NCBI RefSeq assembly: GCF_003966895.1 | Contig: NZ_AP018449.1 | Span: 2,187,501 to 2,251,500 of the forward strand | Direction: 5' to 3' | DNA from: Methylomusa anaerophila | GTDB taxonomy: Bacteria; Bacillota; Negativicutes; Sporomusales; Sporomusaceae | DNA: 64,000 bases | Part shown: piece after piece, positions 26,630-34,630 of the stretch | Position numbering within the stretch: the first letter of the stretch is position 1 | How the letters are laid out: the number at the start of each line of letters is the position of its first letter | Translations under genes and position numbers: made by a program | Notes under the pieces: model-generated | Told to the model about the DNA's origin: nothing | Database searches by the model: none | What the model saw: the letters and a program-made list of their open reading frames with translations, nothing else

Positions 26630-27987
26630 AGCGCCGGGTGGTATTGCCGGCGGCTATCTTAACGATTTTGATTTTAGCGGGACTGGGGTGGATGCTCCGG
26701 CCTTTGTTCGCTAGTGAAGTCTATGCCGGCGTAACGGTAGCCAATATTGATGTGGGTGGAAAAACTTGCGATGAGGTGGCGCAGATTTTGCTGATGTGGC
26801 AAAAAGATCACCTTGACAAGCCTATCCTCTTATCCCATAATGATCTGGTATTTCGCCTGGAACCGCAAAATATTGATTTTAGTATTGATGCGGCATCTAC
26901 GGCGGAAACGGCCTGGAAATTTGGGCGTGAGGGCTCCTGGTGGGAGCGGCTGAAAAATATTCGTCACGCCAAGCAGCAAGGCTATTTAGTACCACTTAAA
27001 ATCAAGTATAATGAAAACAAGTTAGATGATATATTCCGTCAATTGCAAGAAATGGTTGAACAGCCGCCCCAGAATGCTACCCTAAGTCTGTTAAAAGGCG
27101 GTTTAGTGCCTGAACAGGCAGGCAAACAACTGGACATACCTCTTCTTAGGGATCAGGTGCTGGCGGCGTTAAACCGTCTGGAAGCAGGCAGTATATCATT
27201 GCCGGTCAAAGCCGTAAACCCCGATATAACCGCCGCCGATATTGCTGAAAATAACATTAAGGAACCTATTTCTGTCTATACCACTACTTTCAGCCCTGAA
27301 GATGTTAACCGCACAGCTAACATTAAACTGGCAGCCCAGAAAATTAATGGCTGGATGATACATTCCGGGCAAGTTTTTTCCTTTAACGATATAGTAGGTC
27401 CAAGAGAAAAGCCGCAAGGATTTAAGGAAGCCATGGAAATCATCAATGGTGAATTTGTCCCCGGAATTGGCGGTGGCATTTGTCAGGTTTCGTCCACCTT
27501 GTATAATGCTGTGCTGATGGCCGGGCTGGATATCGTAGAAAGGACAAATCACTCCAAGCCCCTGGTCTATGTCCCATTGGGGCGGGACGCTACGGTAGTT
27601 TACGGCCTTCTGGACTTTAAATTTCTCAATAACAGTTCGGCGCCGCTGATGATAATGGCGGAAACTTCAGGCAATAAACTTTACATAGGCATATTCGGCC
27701 AGCGATCGCCGGAAAAAACCATAGAAATAGTCACTGCCGAAAAACAGACTATTGAGCCCACAGTGATAAAAAAGGCTGACCCCGATTTGCCTATGGGGGG
27801 CAGCAAAGTGGAAAAGCAAGGAAAACCCGGTTATGAGGTAACTACAATCCGGCTGACGCGTGATGCAACGGGCCACGAAATAAGACGTGAAGTGTTGTCA
27901 AAAGACCGCTATTTGCCTGACAACACAGTTATGAGGGTAGGGCTGCAAGCGAAACCGGTTCAGAAGGCGGATGACAGTAAGGACTAG
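26626..27987 (+). CDS. VanW family protein
   Basis: 453 residues, anchored outside the cytoplasmic membrane by an N-terminal segment (7-30). A PG-binding-4-like domain follows (about 35-215, ANIDVGGKTCDEVAQIL). The VanW domain is at about 225-365 (NRTANIKLAAQKINGWMIHSG, GIGGGICQVSSTLYNAVLMAG, ERTNHSKPLVYV), and the tail is G5-like. VanW proteins are linked to the cell wall and glycopeptide resistance clusters, but their chemistry is not settled. GTG start overlaps rlmB. The TAG stop uses the TA target site of the adjacent MITE, so the original C terminus may have differed. Confidence 0.85.
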   Translation: MKRRVVLPAAILTILILAGLGWMLRPLFASEVYAGVTVANIDVGGKTCDEVAQILLMWQKDHLDKPILLSHNDLVFRLEPQNIDFSIDAASTAETAWKFGREGSWWERLKNIRHAKQQGYLVPLKIKYNENKLDDIFRQLQEMVEQPPQNATLSLLKGGLVPEQAGKQLDIPLLRDQVLAALNRLEAGSISLPVKAVNPDITAADIAENNIKEPISVYTTTFSPEDVNRTANIKLAAQKINGWMIHSGQVFSFNDIVGPREKPQGFKEAMEIINGEFVPGIGGGICQVSSTLYNAVLMAGLDIVERTNHSKPLVYVPLGRDATVVYGLLDFKFLNNSSAPLMIMAETSGNKLYIGIFGQRSPEKTIEIVTAEKQTIEPTVIKKADPDLPMGGSKVEKQGKPGYEVTTIRLTRDATGHEIRREVLSKDRYLPDNTVMRVGLQAKPVQKADDSKD

Positions 27988-28145
27988 TAGTCTGTAAACC
28001 CTAATTCTATAGTGTTCTTGCGAGATCTTTTCCGTCTTGCTTTGTTGTCGTCGCCTTACATATTCCCGATATGCGCGCCTCCTCCGCCTCGCAGGACGAA
28101 AAACCTCTCGCAATTCATCCTATAGCTTTAGAGTTTACAGACCAC
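27987..28145. mobile_element. MITE-like element, 159 bp, TA-flanked (family 2, copy a)
   Basis: Terminal inverted repeats GTAGTCTGTAAACCCTAA and the complement of TTTAGAGTTTACAGACCAC, with further pairing inside (TATAG, TTGCGAGA). It is flanked by TA at 27985-27986 and 28146-28147. It shares the centre CATATTNCCGATATGCGC and CCTCCTCCGCCT with the copy at 60254. TA flanks and terminal repeats suggest mobilisation by an IS630/mariner-type transposase; there is no coding capacity. Confidence 0.75.
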
Positions 28146-28163
28146 TAGAAATGGAGCAAGTAC

Positions 28164-28682
28164 ATGGAAATACTGATTGTGGACGGCTATAACGTCATCA
28201 ATGCCTGGCCTGACCTTGTTGCTGTAAAAGACAATCTGGAATATGCCCGTGATAAACTGGTGGACATACTTATGGAATATGGTGCATATAAAGGGTTTAA
28301 GACGGTTATCGTCTTTGACGCCCATTTGGCGGCCGGGAAGGATCAAATTTATGGCATGGCAGGTAATGTAGAGGTGGTATTTACCAAGGAAGGAGAGACT
28401 GCTGACAGTTCAATCGAGAAAATGGTATACTATCTTGTGCGCGGGGGAGAGCGGGTCTATGTCGTAACCTCAGACGCCGCTGAACAAATGATGGTCATTG
28501 GCGCGGGAGCTTGTCGCCTCTCCGCCAGGGAACTGAAAGCGGAGGTTGCCGCTGTCAAAAAAGAGATCCAAGACAACATGGCCGGAAAGCTTTTGCCGCA
28601 GAAGCGCTATGAAATAGGAAACCGTCTCGATCACGAACTGGTGCGGCGGCTGGACGCCATACGCCGCGGCGGCAAAGCCTGA
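28164..28682 (+). CDS. NYN domain ribonuclease, YacP/Rae1 family
   Basis: 172 residues. PIN-like NYN fold with acidic sites in ILIVDGYNVINAWPD (Asp7), VVFDAH and VTSDAAEQ. The family includes Rae1, which cleaves mRNA in the ribosome A site. In Firmicutes yacP lies right after rlmB and before sigH. Here that order is kept apart from the VanW gene and the inserted MITE. GGAG lies about 8 nt before the ATG, just outside the right end of the MITE. Confidence 0.88.
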   Translation: MEILIVDGYNVINAWPDLVAVKDNLEYARDKLVDILMEYGAYKGFKTVIVFDAHLAAGKDQIYGMAGNVEVVFTKEGETADSSIEKMVYYLVRGGERVYVVTSDAAEQMMVIGAGACRLSARELKAEVAAVKKEIQDNMAGKLLPQKRYEIGNRLDHELVRRLDAIRRGGKA

Positions 28683-28699
28683 GACCCGCGACTAAGGGC

Positions 28700-28728
28700 T
28701 TGACTAAGTAATTGTGAGCAGTTATAAT
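28700..28728 (+). promoter_or_regulatory. Promoter upstream of sigH
   Basis: TTGACT, 17 nt, TATAAT, a near-consensus sigma-A site about 100 nt before sigH. Confidence 0.7.
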
Positions 28729-28756
28729 TTATGTGACAAGACATGCACCGTTGGTA

Positions 28757-28791
28757 GCGGCACTAATCGCTTTAGTGCATTTTCTTTTTCT
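28757..28791 (+). terminator. Terminator-like hairpin in the sigH leader
   Basis: GCACTAA-tcgc-TTTAGTGC followed by ATTTTCTTTTTC. It sits about 30-60 nt after the promoter at 28700 and before sigH, so it may act as an attenuator or end a short RNA. It could also end the upstream yacP transcript. Confidence 0.65.
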
Positions 28792-28827
28792 ATAACAACA
28801 AAATAAAACTAGTATGGGGGCGATGCG

Positions 28828-29568
28828 ATGCGGGTTAATACTCAACGCGATCAATACAGTTGTTTTGATAATTTGACCGATGAAGAGATTGTATTTGATG
28901 CCAAAGATAATGACAACATGGTCGCTCTGGAGTATTTGATAAACAAATACCGCAACTTCGTTCGGGCGAAAGCCAGGTCATACTTTTTGATTGGCGCTGA
29001 ACGGGAGGACATTATTCAAGAAGGTATGATTGGCTTGTATAAAGCTATTCGCGATTTCCGCAATGACAAGCTCTCGTCATTCCGGGCTTTTGCCGAGCTA
29101 TGCGTTACCCGGCAGATTATTACGGCGATTAAGACTGCTACCAGGCAAAAGCATATACCGCTCAATTCATACGTATCTTTAAATAAGCCGATTTATGATG
29201 AAGACTCTGATCGTACGCTCCTGGATGTGCTTTCAGGTTCAAAAATTACCGATCCTGAGGAATTGGTAATCAATCGCGAGGAGTTTGTTGATATTGAAGA
29301 AAAAATGGGCGAGATTCTAAGTGACCTTGAGTGGAAAGTGCTTATGTCCTATCTTGATGGCAAATCCTATCAAGAAATAGCTATTGAACTGGACCGTCAT
29401 GTGAAATCCATTGACAACGCCTTGCAGCGGGTAAAGCGCAAACTGGAACGGTACCTGGAAAACCGTGGGGACGATACTGATATCCGTGGAATGTACAAGG
29501 GTTTAACAGGTATGGGTAAGGATAGTCAGCTTAATTTGACCGATTTTGGCGATGTTTGTGACGAATAG
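28828..29568 (+). CDS. sigH: RNA polymerase sporulation sigma factor SigH
   Basis: Sigma-70 family, 246 residues. Region 2 (about 40-110, EDIIQEGMIGLYKAIRDF with the core-binding motif, FAELCVTRQIITAIK) and region 4 (about 165-215, SYQEIAIELDRHVKSIDNALQRVKRKL) are clear. SigH starts the sporulation programme with Spo0A. The C-terminal tail (about 216-246) is extra compared with the B. subtilis protein. GGGGGCGATGCG precedes the ATG. Followed by a terminator. Confidence 0.93.
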   Translation: MRVNTQRDQYSCFDNLTDEEIVFDAKDNDNMVALEYLINKYRNFVRAKARSYFLIGAEREDIIQEGMIGLYKAIRDFRNDKLSSFRAFAELCVTRQIITAIKTATRQKHIPLNSYVSLNKPIYDEDSDRTLLDVLSGSKITDPEELVINREEFVDIEEKMGEILSDLEWKVLMSYLDGKSYQEIAIELDRHVKSIDNALQRVKRKLERYLENRGDDTDIRGMYKGLTGMGKDSQLNLTDFGDVCDE

Positions 29569-29603
29569 CTGAACTAATAGCATAGTAATAATAGTAATAA
29601 TTG

Positions 29604-29632
29604 AAATGGCACCTAATACCGGTGTCATTTTT
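29604..29632 (+). terminator. Terminator of sigH
   Basis: AAATGGCACC-taatacc-GGTGTCATTT followed by TTGCTTTTTT. Confidence 0.8.
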
Positions 29633-29719
29633 GCTTTTTTGCAAAGGAGATAATTGGTCGATTAGAGAATAAGAAAATATAGCGTGTAACATATAGACTT
29701 ATTATAAGGGGGATGCGAT

Positions 29720-30184
29720 ATGGAGGTAACTATTACCCATGTGGTTGAGAGTGTACGTGAAGTGGGGAAAAAAGGGGAGCGACTGGTAATTATCGCCGGG
29801 AAGCCGGGCAGCGGCAAAAGTAAAATCATGCGTGAATTATCGGAAATGCGCGGGTGGGTATATGTTGACAGCAAGACGCTATTGACCGACGAGTTATTTG
29901 AAATGTCGCCAAAGGCGCGCGCCGGTGAAGCAGCCAACATTATGGACGAAGTCTTGGAACAAAAGAGCGCCGATGTGATATTGTTAGACAATACGCAAGT
30001 GCTCTTCGCGCCTGTGCTGCAAGTTAATCCGTTAACCTTGTTGCGCCGGCTGAGCCAAAAACAAACCGTTGTGGCCGCTTGGCCGGGCAGTTTCGAGAAC
30101 GGAGAACTGGTGTACTCCGGGAATATGGGATCAGAACCTGTTTCTTATTCCGGTGAAGGGTTGAAAGTTGTCGCCATCAGTTAA
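29720..30184 (+). CDS. Orphan BrxF-like P-loop protein
   Basis: 154 residues. Walker A GKPGSGKS (about 30-37), an acidic Walker-B-like segment VILLDNTQVLF (about 90-100), and a C-terminal stretch VVAAWPGSFENGELVYSG. This layout resembles BrxF, the small P-loop protein of type 3 BREX phage defence. No other BREX gene (brxC, pglX, pglZ, brxA, brxHII) is in the window, and the neighbours are sigH and pfkA. It is either a stand-alone member of the family with a housekeeping role or a remnant. Recognition is by memory of the family, not a search. GGGGG precedes the ATG, and pfkA follows after 27 nt. Confidence 0.55.
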   Translation: MEVTITHVVESVREVGKKGERLVIIAGKPGSGKSKIMRELSEMRGWVYVDSKTLLTDELFEMSPKARAGEAANIMDEVLEQKSADVILLDNTQVLFAPVLQVNPLTLLRRLSQKQTVVAAWPGSFENGELVYSGNMGSEPVSYSGEGLKVVAIS

Positions 30185-30211
30185 AATACATTTCGGATAG
30201 GGGGTGATTAT

Positions 30212-31309
30212 GTGGTCGCAAATGGAAATATTCAGACAATAGCCGTATTGACCGGCGGCGGAGACTGTCCGGGACTCAATGCTGTAATTCGGGCCGTGGT
30301 AAAGACTGCATTAGGTGCGGGAATGAAAGTGTGGGGAATCCAGAATGGTTTTGGCGGTATGGTAGAAAATCAGATGATTGCCATGACGGATCAGGCGGTG
30401 TCGGGTATATTGCCCCGGGGCGGCACCATTTTAGGGACAACCAATAGAGATAATCCATTTCATTATCCTCAAAAGCGGGGTAATGAAATCGTTTATGAAA
30501 ACATGTCGGAACAGGCCCTTGCCAATCTGCGGGAAAAGAGGATTGAGGCCTTGGTAGTAATTGGCGGCGACGGCACTCTGAAAGTCGGATCTGACTTTCA
30601 GGCCATGGGATTAGCGGTTGTGGCTGTTCCCAAAACCATTGATAATGACATTCCGGGGACAGAGAGAACTTTCGGTTTTGATACGGCGGTTGCCACAGCT
30701 ACCGATGCCCTTGACCGGTTGCATACCACTGCTGAATCTCACCACCGGGTTATGGTCCTGGAGGTCATGGGGCGTTATGCCGGCTGGATTGCCTTGCATG
30801 CCGGCATGGCCGGCGGCGCTGACTGCATATTGATTCCCGAAATACCCTTTGCCATCGAACCGGTGATTGCTAAGATCAAGCAGCGGCAAGGCAACGGCAA
30901 AAGGTTCAGCATTGTCGTAATAGCCGAAGGTGCATTCCCCCGTGGTGGCCAAGTATCCGTTTCCCGCATAGTGGAAGGCAGCCATGAAAAAATACGTTTG
31001 GGCGGGGCCGGCGAAAAACTGGCCAGGGAAATTGAAGAAATCACCGGGATTGAATCCCGCTGCACTGTTTTGGGACATTTGCAGCGCGGCGGAAGCCCCA
31101 CGGCATTTGACCGGGTTCTTTCCACCCGGTACGGTGTTGCGGCAGTTCAGTGCATAAAAGATAACGTATTTGGCCATATGGTTGCCCTCAATAAAAATCA
31201 GATCATCCGCATTCCTATTGAAGAAATAGCCGGCCAAGCCTACAATGTTCCCCTTGATAATGAGCTGCTTTTGGCGGGGCGGGCCATAGGGATTTGCTTC
31301 GGCGATTAG
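30212..31309 (+). CDS. pfkA: 6-phosphofructokinase (365-residue class)
   Basis: Phosphorylates fructose 6-phosphate in glycolysis. The ATP-site loop is TGGGDCPGLNAVIR at 14-27, GGDGT at 118-122, PKTIDND at 140-146, and MGRYAGW with HLQRGGSPTAFDR follow. Gly in GGDGT is typical for ATP use, while Lys141 in PKTIDND is the residue found in pyrophosphate-dependent enzymes and in the mixed group III kinases (classic ATP-PFK has PGTIDND). The phosphoryl donor therefore cannot be fixed from sequence. At 365 residues it is longer than the 320-residue B. subtilis type. GTG start after GGGGGTG. Confidence 0.9.
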   Translation: MVANGNIQTIAVLTGGGDCPGLNAVIRAVVKTALGAGMKVWGIQNGFGGMVENQMIAMTDQAVSGILPRGGTILGTTNRDNPFHYPQKRGNEIVYENMSEQALANLREKRIEALVVIGGDGTLKVGSDFQAMGLAVVAVPKTIDNDIPGTERTFGFDTAVATATDALDRLHTTAESHHRVMVLEVMGRYAGWIALHAGMAGGADCILIPEIPFAIEPVIAKIKQRQGNGKRFSIVVIAEGAFPRGGQVSVSRIVEGSHEKIRLGGAGEKLAREIEEITGIESRCTVLGHLQRGGSPTAFDRVLSTRYGVAAVQCIKDNVFGHMVALNKNQIIRIPIEEIAGQAYNVPLDNELLLAGRAIGICFGD

Positions 31310-31336
31310 GCGATTTAATACTCGGCTTAAAGGTGG

Positions 31337-31529
31337 GAACTGCTAATAAACCGTCATCTGCGTCGTTGCTCCTGCGATCCTCACTCCAGCGTACAACCAG
31401 TACGCCTCCGTTCCGGTCCTCGTCGCGCCTAGACGGTCTGACTATGATAGTAGTAGAACCGTAATTAGCAAACTCGTTGCAACAAGCTTTTTTCATATGC
31501 AACGGTATCTAACGATTTCTTAGCAGTTC
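31337..31529 (+). repeat. Family 1 palindromic element, long form 193 bp (copy 3)
   Basis: Same length as copy 2 but opposite orientation. Arms GAACTGCTAA and TTAGCAGTTC carry a paired T-to-A/A-to-T change relative to the consensus stem. The inserted module (ACCGTTGCATATG to AGTCAGACCGT) is nearly identical to that of copy 2. It lies 27 nt after pfkA and fills most of the gap to the DUF421 gene. Confidence 0.85.
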
Positions 31530-31616
31530 GAGATATTTGATAACCTGAGCACCGGGCGAATAATAAACCCCGCTGTCGGATCACACTATGTGGTAAATGA
31601 TGGCGGGGTGATATTT

Positions 31617-32321
31617 TTGGATACTCTGGGCATAACGCTGTTCAGGGTCGTTGTAAGTATGATGATGCTCCTGGTAGTAATGCTCGCTATTGGGCATCGA
31701 TCCATGGGCGAGATGAGTCCCTTTGATTTTATCATCTCTATTACTATCGGGGCGGTGGCGGGGGCGTTAATCATCGACCAGCGAATTGAAATTCTCACTG
31801 GCCTGGCTGCGCTTTTCGTTTTAGGTATGATGCAGATTATAGTTGACTGGCTGGTAATCAAATTTCGCGCACTTAACTATCAGTTAAACTTAAAGCCCGT
31901 TGTTATGGTGGAGAAGGGGCAAATCTTAAAAAAAAACCTGCGTAAGGCTCGCATGCCGGTAGAAAGCCTGCTTCAACTCCTGCGGGAAAAAGATGTATTT
32001 GATGTTACTATGGTAGAACTGGCTATATTGGAACCCCACGGTAAACTAAGCGTCTTAAAAAAAGCCGAACATGCCCCGATAACACCAGACCAGGTAAATA
32101 TAAATGTTCCGCCTAACAGTATTTTGATACCCGTCATTCTGGAAGGAAAATTGCAGGAAGATACTTTACAAGGCATGGGATTTTCGTCGCAGCAGATTGA
32201 AGAATTCCGCAAGCAGCATGAAGACAAAATTCATGAGGTTTTCATCGCATTTATGGATCAAAACAAACGGGTACATATTATAGCAAATAACGTTAAGGAG
32301 CAAGGAATATTTTTACATTAA
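31617..32321 (+). CDS. DUF421 (YetF-like) membrane protein
   Basis: About 234 residues. Three membrane segments in the first 90 residues (VVVSMMMLLVVMLAIG and onward) with the conserved DFIISITIGAVAG stretch, followed by cytoplasmic DUF421/YetF alpha-beta domains (RMPVESLLQLLREKDVFDV, AILEPHGKLSVL). YetF homologues occur in spore-forming bacteria, some acting in the spore germination membrane; the role here is unknown. TTG 31617 fits GGGGTGA 5 nt upstream; GTG 31590 is the alternative. Confidence 0.8.
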   Translation: MDTLGITLFRVVVSMMMLLVVMLAIGHRSMGEMSPFDFIISITIGAVAGALIIDQRIEILTGLAALFVLGMMQIIVDWLVIKFRALNYQLNLKPVVMVEKGQILKKNLRKARMPVESLLQLLREKDVFDVTMVELAILEPHGKLSVLKKAEHAPITPDQVNINVPPNSILIPVILEGKLQEDTLQGMGFSSQQIEEFRKQHEDKIHEVFIAFMDQNKRVHIIANNVKEQGIFLH

Positions 32322-32402
32322 TCCGGTTTTCTTTTTCTGTTTCCATGTCTGACCCTTTGACGTGAGGCAAAATATGGTAGTATAATAAGGGAGTGACTAT
32401 TC

Positions 32403-32492
32403 AGGAAGCGGGAGTCAGGAGATGGAATGGAAGAACGGCCTCGCCGAAACATTCTGAATTCTGAATACGGAATACTGAATACTGATTCTGAG
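32403..32492. repeat. GTCAGGAG / TTCTGAATTCTGA repeat, copy a
   Basis: GGGAGTCAGGAG is followed by ATTCTGAATTCTGAATACGG and several more TACTGAAT units. A similar pair of blocks is found at 49975-50110. It lies directly before uppP. Confidence 0.5.
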
Positions 32493-32499
32493 ACAGGAC

Positions 32500-33309
32500 G
32501 TGACAACTGTGAATGAAAATGTTATTGCCGTAATTATCGGTATAGTAGAAGGTTTGACCGAGTATCTACCTATCTCTTCCACCGGACATATGATTTTAGT
32601 TGGATCTCTTCTTGGATTTGAAGGGGAAAAAGCCAGCGTGTTTGAAGTCTTTATTCAGCTTGGCGCTATTTTGTCGGTTTTGATTCTATATCGCGATAAG
32701 TTTTTGCATATGATAACTCCTAGGCGGACTGGAAGCGACGGTAATGAGCTAACGTTAATCCATGTATTGGCTGGAATTATTCCTGTAATGATAATAGGTT
32801 TTCTGTTACATAAGCCGATCAAAGCTTATCTTTTTTCTCCTTATACTGTAATTATCGGTTTGGTAGCGGGCGGAGTTCTCATGCTGGTCGCTGAGAAATA
32901 TTTCTCAAATCCTCGTACCAAAGAAGTTGACCAGATGAGCATTTCCCAGGCTTTTTTTGTAGGTTTGTTTCAGATACTATCTCTTTGGCCTGGTTTTTCC
33001 CGGTCAGGGTCGACCATAGCAGGAGGCTTATTTTTCGGAATGAGCCGTAAAGCTGCCGCCGAATTTTCCTTTATTATCGCTGTGCCTTTAATGTTCGTTG
33101 CCTGTGTTTATGATCTCTTAAAAATATTGGACAAGCTAAGTATAGATGATTTGACTATGATCGCCATTGGCTTTGTGGTTGCGTTTATTACTGCGTATCT
33201 TTCAATTGTTTGGTTTTTGCGATTCTTAAACAAGTCAACTCTGGCTTCCTTTGCCTACTATCGCTTTATTGTTGCCGCTGTGTCATACTATTACTTTTTC
33301 TGGCGGTAA
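32500..33309 (+). CDS. uppP: Undecaprenyl-diphosphatase (BacA/UppP)
   Basis: Polytopic membrane enzyme that recycles undecaprenyl pyrophosphate for cell wall synthesis; extra copies give bacitracin resistance. 269 residues. Motif 1 is EGLTEYLPISSTGH at 17-30 with catalytic Glu17, Glu21 and His30, and motif 2 is PGFSRSGSTI near 164-173. About eight hydrophobic segments. GTG start after GGACGTGAC. Its terminator has been split by a MITE. Confidence 0.93.
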   Translation: MTTVNENVIAVIIGIVEGLTEYLPISSTGHMILVGSLLGFEGEKASVFEVFIQLGAILSVLILYRDKFLHMITPRRTGSDGNELTLIHVLAGIIPVMIIGFLLHKPIKAYLFSPYTVIIGLVAGGVLMLVAEKYFSNPRTKEVDQMSISQAFFVGLFQILSLWPGFSRSGSTIAGGLFFGMSRKAAAEFSFIIAVPLMFVACVYDLLKILDKLSIDDLTMIAIGFVVAFITAYLSIVWFLRFLNKSTLASFAYYRFIVAAVSYYYFFWR

Positions 33310-33318
33310 CGGCAACAG

Positions 33319-33521
33319 AAAACGCCTAAGGCTGCATTTCAGCCTAGTGTCTTGACCACATTATCTTTTTAGTTTGATGACGGACAAAATAGCAAATGGC
33401 GGCGTCAGCCCCTCCTAGCAGACCCCTTCCAGTATGCGTCGTCGGGTCTTCCTTGCCCTTTGCCATTTTGTCTCGCCCTAAAACTAAAATATAACATGGC
33501 CAAGACACTAGGCGTTTTTTT
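33319..33521 (+). terminator. uppP terminator split by a MITE
   Basis: The left arm AAAACGCCTAAGGCT (33319-33333) should pair with AGCC-TA-GGCGTTTTTTT. The right arm is present as AGCCTA (33341-33346) and TAGGCGTTTTTTT (33509-33521), separated by the 162-bp element. Removing the element and one TA rebuilds a hairpin with a T-run. Confidence 0.65.
33347..33508. mobile_element. MITE-like element, 162 bp, TA-flanked
   Basis: Terminal inverted repeats GTGTCTTGACCA and TGGCCAAGACAC, with longer subterminal pairing (TTTTAGTTT with AAAACTAAAA; ACAAAATAGCAAATGGC with GCCATTTTGT). Flanked by TA on both sides. No coding capacity. The sequence differs from the element at 27987, but size, ends and target fit the same IS630/mariner-type class. 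Confidence 0.75.
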
Positions 33522-33694
33522 ATGACAATTAATTTAAGTAATTGGTAAAAAGATCCGAAAATCAAGATGTACGATTGATATAGAATTGGCATATTATACC
33601 GGAATAAGCAAAAAAATAACAGCGGATCCAGCTGCACATGTGAAATTTTGATCTTAATATCTTAATATGGATTAGTTTATAGGAGGTGGCAAGT

Positions 33695-34156
33695 ATGGAT
33701 GTAAAGTTGATTAATCCCTTTGTTGACGCAGTAGCAGCAGTGATGCCGCAATTAGGATTCGCCCAAATTTCCCGTGGCGGCTTGTCTGCCGGTGATCAGT
33801 ACGTGACCAGTAAAGGTCTGACCGTAGTTGTAGGAGTCACAAATGCCCTTACAGGAAGTATTGCCTACAATATGACGGAGGACACAGCCAGAAAGATAGC
33901 GTCTACCATGATGATGGGAATGCCGGTCGCCGCTTTGGATGATATGGCGCAAAGCGCTATTTCCGAGATGGTTAATATGGTTACTTCGAATGCTGTGACC
34001 AGCCTGGGAAAAATGGGGGTCGTGGTAAAATTATTGCCGCCAGGTTTAGTAGTTGGGGACAATTCCAAAATAAAAGTGAGTGAATCAAAATTTTTGGCGA
34101 TTGAGATTATGGTCGACTCTGAGCGGTTGGAATTGAATTTTGGATTGGGGACCTAG
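33695..34156 (+). CDS. CheX-like chemotaxis phosphatase
   Basis: 153 residues. CheC/CheX/FliY-type fold with a single ExxN active-site motif in SEMVNMVTSNA (about residues 93-103), as in CheX. GLTVVVGVTNALTGSIAYNM at the N-terminal half is typical. Such proteins remove the phosphate from CheY-P. No other chemotaxis gene is nearby. ATG 33695 follows AGGAGG by 8 nt. Confidence 0.8.
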   Translation: MDVKLINPFVDAVAAVMPQLGFAQISRGGLSAGDQYVTSKGLTVVVGVTNALTGSIAYNMTEDTARKIASTMMMGMPVAALDDMAQSAISEMVNMVTSNAVTSLGKMGVVVKLLPPGLVVGDNSKIKVSESKFLAIEIMVDSERLELNFGLGT

Positions 34157-34214
34157 AGTAAACCGACCACTAGTTATGAGCTTAATTAAGGATGTATTTG
34201 CCTGCAAAAAAAAG

Positions 34215-34243
34215 TTGACATAGCAATTTTGATATTATATAAT
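34215..34243 (+). promoter_or_regulatory. Consensus promoter of the tRNA cluster
   Basis: TTGACA, 17 nt, TATAAT, a perfect sigma-A consensus 55 nt before tRNA-Thr. Confidence 0.85.
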
Positions 34244-34297
34244 AAATTTTGTCACTGAGGCGAGGGCCTCGTTTGCGGTGACTAAAAAAAGGCAAGT

Positions 34298-34373
34298 GCT
34301 GGCGTAGCTCAATAGGTAGAGCAGCTGACTTGTAATCAGCAGGTTGGGGGTTCAATTCCTCTCGCCAGCTCCA
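34298..34373 (+). tRNA. tRNA-Thr (TGT)
   Basis: 76 nt with encoded CCA. The acceptor arms GCTGGCG and CGCCAGC pair; anticodon loop CTTGTAA. Confidence 0.95.
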
Positions 34374-34388
34374 CTTCCACTATATTTT

Positions 34389-34473
34389 GGAGGGATTCCC
34401 GAGTGGCTAAAGGGAGCAGACTGTAAATCTGCCGTCTTTGACTTCGGTGGTTCGAATCCACCTCCCTCCACCA
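34389..34473 (+). tRNA. tRNA-Tyr (GTA)
   Basis: 85 nt with encoded CCA and the long variable arm of class II tRNAs. Acceptor GGAGGGA pairs with TCCCTCC; anticodon loop CTGTAAA. Confidence 0.95.
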
Positions 34474-34491
34474 GTCACTCATCTCACTCAT

Positions 34492-34567
34492 CGCGGGGTG
34501 GAGCAGTTGGTAGCTCGTCGGGCTCATAACCCGAAGGCCGCAGGTTCAAGTCCTGCCCCCGCAACCA
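34492..34567 (+). tRNA. Initiator tRNA-fMet (CAT)
   Basis: 76 nt with CCA. The unpaired C1-A72 and the three G-C pairs of the anticodon stem (CGGG-CTCATAA-CCCG) mark it as the initiator. Confidence 0.92.
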
Positions 34568-34630
34568 TCTAAAATTATCTGGTCTTAAATCACCCCAACT
34601 GCAACTATGTATTGTTTCTGCCACCTAACC

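Noticed and set aside
31215..31502. A 95-codon minus-strand frame with an Arg/Asp-rich stretch, and similar frames at 39180-39404 and 40221-40533
   Set aside because: They lie on palindromic repeats; the shared VRPSRRDEDRNGG-type sequence is the translation of the repeat itself. No ribosome binding site or conserved domain.
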